Positions 58,201-64,000 of a stretch of DNA of 64,000 bases are shown one piece after another. Source of the DNA: Pachyseris speciosa (taxonomy: Eukaryota > Cnidaria > Anthozoa > Scleractinia > Pachyseridae); contig JAEMWC010000392.1 of the NCBI GenBank assembly GCA_016490735.1, forward strand, positions 680,001 through 744,000, given 5' to 3'. Position numbers and translations under genes: made by a program. The notes below the pieces were generated by a model. That model was not told the origin of the DNA. It was given only the letters and a program-made list of their open reading frames with translations, and did no database searches. Position 1 is the first letter of the stretch, and each line of letters begins with the position of its first letter.

Positions 58201-61200
58201 ACTGATTGTGCTCCCATTTAGTTTAAGTTACTACTAATGTTTTTATTGTGTTAGGTTTCTTTGTTGTCAGCTTTAAGTTGTAGTTGTCGTTTTGTTGTAG
58301 ATTGTCTTTTGGCCTTGCGCACGGTGTTGGTTACCACGCGTCAACAACCCCTAGTATTTGACTTTCGCCCTAAATTTTGTCGCTAGAACGCTAACTATTT
58401 CAATTGTCGCCTACAGATCCTGAACACTTATCATTTAAACAATTCAGGCCTACCTTTCCAGTTGACTTAAGTTCGCGTCATTTTAAGAAAACATGGAAAT
58501 TGTCTTTACCACTTGCGCCTATATTTGTTTACTTCCGTCACATTTGAGGACAACGTTTGCATCATTTATCAGCGTTTCGAACGTGCAAGAAGCGTGCGTT
58601 TGGTTGGTTTGTATCGTTTGACAGGCAATTTCAAACGTGTGTTTCTTTCGTTTCAAGAGTTTGGCATCGTGCGTTTCTATCGTTCCAAACGTTTGGTTCG
58701 TTTCAAACGTGTCGATGGTTTCAATCGATGTTTACGCTGAACCTCGCACCGAAAATTAAAAGCCATCGAAGATTTTCATCGCGTCCCAGCTCCAAAATAT
58801 AAAAAAGAACCAGTTTCAACGTGAAATAAAACATAACTTAATTCAGAAGCTTTGATAGCACAGGGCACAGGAATTGAAGTGCTAACTTTCGCTGCTGAAG
58901 TTAAGCTTAGAAACTTTTTAAGACGCTGGGAATTTATATTTTCATTCTTAATGAAATTTGATCGGAGAAGAAATCTGCCGCCTTGGACTTGACGAATGTT
59001 GTTGACTCTTTTTGTGTCATAGCGATTGTAATGTTTGGCAAAGCATTCAATCTGTATTTCTTTTACTTAGACTTACCTGTTATTAAACTTATAACATTTT
59101 GATCGACTGCCTCGTTCAAAGACAAAATAAGAAATTTGTGTGACCGTATGCTTTGGGAATTTAACAATGTAATTTCCTTGGCGCCGTTCCGACGAGACAG
59201 AAAATGTACATTCAACAACAAACCACACTTGAAAGCGCCGGTATATGCAGGGTATATTTTCCACAGAGGCGAAATTTATGAATGGAACGATATGTTGTAT
59301 TGTGAGAAAATTCAAGGTTTTTAGTTTTGGAACTGTTTGAAAAGAGGTATAATTGAAACAGCTAAATTAATTTCAGTTCGCGGGAAAATTTCCCGTGAAT
59401 TATCAGATCAAGAAAAGGAATTTGCACAAATGCAAGAAAGCTAAATTTATCATTTTGTACAATTATTTTTAGACTTTGATCGATAAAGATAGACAGGAAC
59501 CTCTCATACAACTGAAGTAATTCGACTGGTTGTGAATTATATCTATATATGTACTGTACTACGGCGGAATGATTAGGATGATTGTGAAGATGAAACCGAC
59601 AGTGAACGATTAAAAAGTTCCGAACGCTTGAAACGATTGAAACGCAGCTAAAAATAAGAAACGTTTGAAACGATTGAAACGATTTGTTTTACACGATTCA
59701 CACGCTAAACTCTGCGAACCAAACGCACGTTGCAAACGCCAAGTGCACGATAATTTCAATGGCCGGGATCCCTTGCCGACGAACCCAAACATGTGACACT
59801 GAACTTGTCAAAGCCACTGCTTCATTATCAACTTATTCAAAGTTTAATGCGACGGATGAGAAAGTACAATTAATGTGCATCTCAAAAGGGTAAGAATTAG
59901 TGTGATATTGTTGTAGGTCGCAATTTTAAGTGTAAATTTGTCCACCTTGTTTCTTCCGAATTTGAACAGTTTTGCGCGAACGCGTTTAAGTTTTTTTTAA
60001 TTTTTCACACGAAATAATAGGTTTTCTTGATATTTCTTGTATACAGGTTCATGCACATAAAATTTAGTTTTAGTTTGTTTTTGAAGTTTCCAGATAGTTT
60101 CTACGTTTCTTGCTTTGGACTGTTTTCTAGCGTCACACCTAATTTGTTACGCGCGTGGTAACCAACATCGTGCGCAAGGCCTTTTGCGAATATTCACTGT
60201 ACGTGTGTATGTTCAATAAAGTTGTATTGAAAACAAAAAAAAAAAACCAAAAAACAAAAAAAACCTCTCCTTTCTGAATGTCTAGCACGGCAACCTTTGG
60301 CAAATGGACCAAGACTCTCAACTGCAGGCCGCTTTTAAGAAGAGAGTTGCTTTCAGACTGACCTGCCTGGCTCAGTACTCTGTGCTGCAAAACACCGATT
60401 TGTTCCGGGAGTCAACTTACCCTAAATCTCTTTGCATTTGGCAAACACAGAGAAACACCACTGGTTTCTTTGAGAAGTGTCTGCCTTGCGGTGGGGTGGG
60501 GCTCAACAGTAAGTTATAATCCTCCAAGGAGGCTTAGTTATCCTCATAAGAGCCTCATGTTTTTTCTTATAAAAGAGATTTTGTGTTTTCAAAACGAAAA
60601 TATCAATGTTATTCAGGGAGTGTTGTTTTCTTGAATCAATGACTGTTGTTTTCACTCACCTGAGAAGCGAACATCAGCCAACAATTTTCTTGATTTTCCA
60701 GCAAGCGAACTATGGCGAACAAGAGCAAAAGGGCAAACAACATGTGAATGATGTAATGTATACATGGTGCGCTTCTATTGGTCAAAGTAAACAACAGTGC
60801 CCAATCAGATATGGCATTTCATTGTTCTGTCCTCCCTGAGCTTACAGAAATTAAACTAGCCAATCACAAGAAAGGCTACACTTTGAAAGAAGGATGAAAA
60901 ACAAACCAAGCCGAATTTAAAGGTCTGCGCTTTCCAGCCAGAGCAATAGTTAAATTATTTGCTCTCGATTTCTATGCGTGATAGCTGATGAGGGCTGTGC
61001 CTCACATGATACAAATCTTGAGCTCTTAATCTAATTGTTAAATAATGTAATGCGTGATCACTTTCTAGTTGATCATTGTAATGATAATTATTTCAAACTT
61101 CCTACTGACAAGATTGATTGGTAAACAGCACTGCACTATAATATTATACTATGTTACTAAGTTGTGGAGATAAATAATTAAAAAATTACCAAAAAATTAC

Positions 61201-63540
61201 CTCACTACATTTACATAATTTCATTTGCTGATTACAGACATACAGTGTAGAACTGAATCAATTACATGAACCAAGATTTAAATCTTGGAGAAATGTTAAA
61301 AGGGAAAACCTGATCAAAATAGAAACTTTGTTTATCACTCAAGTTTTTATTAAATATATTTTACATTCTGATCAGATACCAATGAGCTGAGGCGTAAACT
61401 TGCCAGAGGTGAAGAGGAACATGCAGACAAAACAAGGCAGTTCAATGAAGAGGTACTAAATTCGTTTGTGTGACACAAGAAATTTGAAAAAGTAGTCTTT
61501 GATTTTTATCCTAGTTTTGCATCAGTGCTTTATTTTGCTGTCAAATTAGTTGGGGATCATGGTTAAAACCACTAGGCAAAATGCCTGATCTGTAACTTTT
61601 GCTGACCCTTGACTGTCTTTCTTGTCCATTAAGCAGTGGGGAGGGGAAGAGTAGGAAGTAATAGCATAATCCTAGTGCCTCTAGACTGCGAGCAGTCCCT
61701 CTTTCTTTCCTTTGTCGATCTTGTGAGCGATAGAGCGGGAAGTGCACTGACTTCTGCTCATCCCAATTTCCACTTGCTCACGCTTTGCGCTCGTTCCCAA
61801 GATTGACGAAGGAAAGAAAGAAGGACTGTTTGCAGTCTACAGTGCCTCTTGCTATTGAAACTCCCATGTGACAGGGATAACTTTGGTTTACAGCCAAATT
61901 TGTTGTATTGTGCTGCGTGTTTTGCACACCATGAAGGGATTTTTGGGTTTTTTCTATTTGGTTAATCATCTGATTGGGGGCTGGTTATGCAAATAGCCCA
62001 ATCAGAAAGCACTGCATTGTGATTTGCATAACCCCGCCCCCATTCAGGTGACTGGTTGAACAGAAAACCCAATTTTATTTTGAAAAACACTCAGTGTGAT
62101 ACAACAAATTTGGCTGTAAATATTGGACTTCACCTTCCTTTGTGTCTCTTGGAATCATCTGACATTACAGATCATGGGGTTTCAAAGTCAAGTGGCAAAG
62201 CTACGCTCCACTGTGGAGAAGGGTGAGGCCAACAGACAAAAGCTTGAATATGATTTAACCATTGCAAACAGAGCCGCAAACCAGGAGAAAAGGGCAGCGG
62301 CTGAGAGGGAGAGTGCACTGCAAAAAACGAATGGGAGCCTTAAAGGTAATGAATGTCATGAACATGTTGATAAATCAAATAAATCACTTTATTTGGCATA
62401 AGTGTCAATGACTTATATTTAACACACACAGTACTAAATCATTGGGGACACTATCTAGACTTGGAATTTGGAAATATTGGTTTTTGAGGGGAAGGAAAAA
62501 TCTTATGATTCCTGTCTGAGAAAAACCTCTTGGAGCAAGGACAAGAACCAACAACAAAATCAACCCACATATGACGCCAAGTCTGGGCTACATTTTACTT
62601 TAAAAAAATTCAATAATATTCAATTTCAAAGCAGTTTTCCTACTCCCCCATGGTTCAATTCAATTCTTTATTTTATTCACACCATAAATGGCATTTAAAT
62701 ACAGTTTATAAGGTAAAGAAATGACAATGATAAAGCATTAAGAAGTGTTAAGCCATTAAGGAATAAATTCACATGTGAGTGGTGGCCAAAGTAGCGAAAA
62801 CTTTCTGGTTGGACACTGCCATGGTCAAGTAAATAGCAGCACAAGAAATTAAATATTCAGCTAAGTTAGACTGCATACATTCTATTTATGTTGATAAATT
62901 AATTGCACTGCATATTCAAAAGTTAAGCACTTACCTCCTTAAGTGGGGAAAATGCATACTGCAGGTGAGGATTTGGCCCAAGTCTCTGAAATTTCTTCAA
63001 ATACACCCTCTCAGAGTTCTAATTCCTTTTCTGCTGAAGGCTGAAAGTTAAGTTAAAGTTCAAAAAGTGCTACGATGGGTCCATTTTCCCATGAACCCTT
63101 CAGCTGGAATGCACAATGTACTGTGAGGGTTTTGAGGGAACATTGGTGAATTATTGGTATTGTCTGACCAATGGTTAGCAATAACATTCTTGATTTAAGT
63201 CTTGGTTCAAGTCCTTCAATCTATATCTGTCATGATTGTGTTTTCATCCCCAGCAGGAAAGTAGTAGTAAATTATTCCATGGTAAGGGAAAAGGGCGGGG
63301 AACTCAAATAAAGATCAAATATTGTAGGTGAGGCTCTGGCTGGGGTTCAAAGTTAGTGTAAAAGATAAAAATTGATGAAAATGTTTTTGATATTAATTGC
63401 ACCATTCTGTTCCATTTACATGATAAGAAAACCTCATTCAGCTCAAGAGGCAGCTACAAAACGCAGAGGAAACCTTGGAAGCAACAAGGCAGTCAGCCAA
63501 AAATGAGGAACACAAGTCTAATCAACTTCTTGCTGAAAAG
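50632..63540 (+). CDS. CCDC171: CCDC171 orthologue, 5' five coding exons (partial)
   Basis: Exons: 50632-50781 (MATSDWSSTYTDRTS, a Ser/Pro-rich lead), 54337-54472, 61376-61452, 62171-62345 and 63428-63540, phases 0, 1, 0, 1, 0, with good donors; about 217 residues before the window ends. From exon 2 on it is continuous coiled coil: AEYEREIQELRWQIKQLQ, NELRRKLARGEEEHADKTRQ, SQVAKLRSTVEKGEANRQ and LEYDLTIANRAA. The SQ(V/I)AKLRS(T/E)VEKGEA(N/L)RQ(K/S)LEYDL stretch matches human CCDC171 closely, and exon 3 matches the NLRKKL region before it. The exon 5 acceptor is taken at GATAAG|AA because the better-looking CATTCAG|CTC breaks the frame. CCDC171 is a large coiled-coil protein of poorly known role. 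Intron 2 is 6.9 kb and transposon-rich. Confidence 0.85.
51527..51886. mobile_element. MITE with GGGACCTTAAGC ends
   Basis: GGGACCTTAAGC is repeated as its complement GCTTAAGGTCCC, with TA outside both (51525-51526, 51887-51888). The ends continue as GACGACGACGGCAATGA and CATTGAGGACGACAACGAC-like arms, partly complementary. 360 bp, no coding capacity. It interrupts a stretch resembling another repeat with CTAGCCC/GGGCTAG phrases (51375-51430 and 52240-52315). Confidence 0.8.
52993..53105 (+). CDS. Possible orphan coding exon, KIAA1958/Crypton-like N-terminus
   Basis: ATG at 52993 opens a 37-codon frame (METPETRR-like start MEPETRRKRFSPVSP, then EEIQHLIGRKDSEIKK) ending at a donor AG|GTACTT. 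The SPEEIQxLLxxKD pattern resembles the start of KIAA1958-like, tyrosine-recombinase-derived proteins that are numerous in invertebrates. No continuation was found nearby, so this may be a truncated mobile-element gene inside CCDC171 intron 1. Confidence 0.25.
53241..53382. mobile_element. Fold-back element with TCGACTACGTCTCGG loop
   Basis: Arms of about 64 bp (CACTTAATGTATGATCCCTC and onward, against its complement ending TACATTAAGTG) pair with few mismatches. The loop is CTCGACTACGTCTC. No coding capacity. Confidence 0.85.
53734..54079. mobile_element. Fold-back MITE with GTTTACCAGGAGCCCAT ends
   Basis: Arms at 53734-53820 and 53998-54079 are complementary over about 80 bp with few mismatches (ACCAGGAGCCCAT, GAGCGTACAACT, ACAGACCAAT). 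The phrase TTAACCATGCCAAAATCT flanks both sides (53711 and 54120), either a long target duplication or duplicated host DNA. Confidence 0.7.
54625..54691. repeat. (AAT)n array
   Basis: About 22 AAT units immediately before a LINE C-terminal frame. Confidence 0.95.
54692..55080 (+). mobile_element. Non-LTR retrotransposon C-terminal fragment with PD-type endonuclease-like motif
   Basis: The frame 54706-55059 encodes HTDRTITANCPDIVIKNK, CTLIDVAIPLDKN, EKLSKYKDLEVEISRMW, then VIPVVIGALGVIKKG and QKTALLGTAHILRKVLS, a C-terminal module often seen after reverse transcriptase in metazoan LINEs. PDIV followed by CTLIDVAIP spaces like the PD-(D/E)xK core of restriction-like endonucleases of R2-type LINEs. 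No RT is present. The piece is bounded by (AAT)n arrays on both sides. Confidence 0.7.
55147..55450 (-). mobile_element. tRNA-Leu/Ser-like SINE, copy 2
   Basis: On the minus strand from 55450: GGAGGCAGGATGGCCAAGCA, then a B-box-like GGTTCAAATCCCGC, then the same body as copy 1 (CAACTGGTTTGCCTCC, CTTATCACGTTAGG) and an (ATT)n tail at 55220-55147. Its 3' body retains about 40 bp that differ from copy 1, so subfamilies exist. Confidence 0.8.
55451..56600. other. CCDC171 intron 2, unassigned part
   Basis: No gene or named element. A phrase around 56180-56220 (TAGTTTTAGGTTGTTTTTCA and onward) returns as its complement at about 56290-56345, so another small fold-back (about 56145-56350) is likely. 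Confidence 0.45.
57906..60255 (+). mobile_element. Tx1/L1-like LINE 3' end with A-rich tail
   Basis: Coding remnant 57907-58185: SIKEIMFGIINNDSKFC, ALNHLVIIGKYF, then SLEKYISC and KWSVFASLLNML before a stop, the C-terminus of Tx1/L1-type reverse transcriptase ORFs. The 3' UTR ends TTCAATAAAGTTGTATTG and an A-rich tail at 60226-60261. The UTR is interrupted by a terminal-inverted-repeat element (58311-60181). The insert sits in the right arm of the fold-back. Confidence 0.75.
58311..60181. mobile_element. 1.9-kb element with 30-bp terminal inverted repeats
   Basis: GGCCTTGCGCACGGTGTTGG with the next ten bases (TTACCACGCG) matches the complement of 60152-60181 at 29 of 30. TTTT stands outside both ends. 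Subterminal regions 58575-58735 and 59620-59740 are rich in CGTTTCAAACG-type repeats in opposite orientation. No transposase frame is visible, so it is non-autonomous. Class unknown. Confidence 0.7.
60512..61375. other. CCDC171 intron 2, distal part
   Basis: No element or gene recognised in this AT-rich stretch. Confidence 0.5.
61675..61846. mobile_element. Fold-back MITE with AGACTGCGAGCAGTCC-type arm
   Basis: GTGCCTCTAGACTGCGAGCA and onward through CTTTCTTTCC pairs with the complement ending GCAGTCTACAGTGCC; arms about 48 bp with several mismatches. The arm also holds an internal palindrome (GACTGCGAGCAGTC). Confidence 0.75.
61887..62120. mobile_element. Fold-back MITE with TTTACAGCCAAATTTGTTGT ends, next to exon 4
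   Basis: TTTACAGCCAAATTTGTTGT pairs with its complement ending at 62120. Inner arms (TTGGGTTTTTTCT, GGTTATGCAAAT) pair imperfectly, and each arm carries the octamer ATGCAAAT. The unit ends 50 bp before CCDC171 exon 4. Confidence 0.8.
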
Positions 63541-64000
63541 GTAAAAGCTGCAGTTTGTTTGCTGGTTCCCACTTATGCTTAAGTGCTTGTGCTTATTGCA
63601 CAATAAGGGTGAACCAGGCTTAATGCAGCATCCTTAGATTTGTTTAGCTCTGGTTAATGAACCTTTGTATGATGTTGGTAACGAGGCTCTAGTGCCTATG
63701 CCGCAAGTATAGGATGGTTGCCCAAGCTAATGCCCGGTGGTTGAAGCCAGGAAGCCAAACCCAAGGCAATATACCAGTGCCCGACTGATCTTCCCAACTG
63801 GCAACCTAGCCATGAGCTCCATATGCCCTCACTCCCCCCCAGCACCCACCACACTGAATTTGTAGGGTTCAGTTTAAAATTGTTTTGAACAAAAATCATA
63901 GAGTATTACCCACTGTTTTTAATACCTTTATTAAGTGAGTGAATATGGCACATAGTTGTAACACAAGGCTTTCTGCAAAGCTCTGCTTCACATTACCAAA
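62346..64000. other. CCDC171 introns 4 and 5
   Basis: At about 62640-62720 CAATTCTTTATTTTATTCAC looks like the 3' end of a minus-strand LINE. Apart from exon 5 (63428-63540) nothing else is recognised to the window end. Confidence 0.5.

Larger units (their letters stand above)
56601..60500. mobile_element. Large fold-back element split by a LINE
   Basis: Left half: segment A (56601-56850) and segment B (56860-57086). Right half: B inverted (57641-57905) and A inverted (60262-60500). A and B join continuously on the left, but on the right they are 2.35 kb apart, so the right arm has been opened by an insertion at GCCTAAG/CTCTCC. Arms are about 85-90 percent alike. Open frames in the arms (KCGPLLRRELL; LEKFTQGMEMNIRSA and LEKFSQGLEMNIRSA) mirror each other because of the inversion and are not genes. 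Confidence 0.8.

Overview
This window is animal nuclear DNA. The host genes have many short GT-AG exons with matching phases, the introns are packed with fold-back elements, and there are a DIRS retrotransposon, a Penelope-like element, LINE tails and tRNA-derived SINEs. That mix, together with long (AAT)n/(TA)n arrays, fits a cnidarian, probably an anthozoan such as a stony coral. The organism call is an inference from gene and repeat content, not from a species marker.

Five host genes could be read by joining exons by hand. (1) Minus strand, 65-2142, continuing off the left edge: the 5' three exons of a SAXO5/TEX45-like ciliary microtubule protein. (2) Plus strand, 3175-7635: a complete three-exon PCLAF (PAF15/KIAA0101) gene with its PIP box. 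These two are head to head across a 1-kb promoter region with E2F-like sites and a perfect RFX-type X-box palindrome. (3) Minus strand, 13557-34554: a complete eleven-exon casein kinase 1 gamma gene (466 codons plus stop) ending in the CCCFF membrane anchor, tail to tail with PCLAF. (4) Plus strand, 41807-42712: an intronless gene for a divergent heat-shock-factor-type DNA-binding protein with four short C-terminal repeats. (5) Plus strand, 50632-63540 and off the right edge: the 5' five coding exons of a CCDC171 orthologue. PCLAF and CSNK1G1 are also neighbours on human chromosome 15, so this pair looks like ancient microsynteny.

The rest is mobile and repetitive DNA. The 10-kb fourth intron of the kinase holds a nested compound: a 33-bp inverted terminal repeat pair with GTTTC-rich arrays at both ends encloses a nearly full-length DIRS element (24449-29276). 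The DIRS element still shows its inverted terminal repeats, internal complementary region and ATT crossover points. Its RNase H region is broken by a 38-bp insertion whose first 32 bp match the end of the Penelope-like element found 20 kb away. Between 45.7 and 48.9 kb lies an island of palindromes built on a GTAAAAAA core that encloses a 5'-truncated Penelope-like element with a perfect 77-bp inverted duplication at its broken end. In the second CCDC171 intron a 3.9-kb fold-back is split by a Tx1/L1-like LINE tail, which is itself split by a 1.9-kb terminal-inverted-repeat element. About fifteen smaller fold-back (MITE-like) units are listed individually.

Limits: exon joins, orthology and element families come from reading alone. 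No alignment, transcript or database check was possible.
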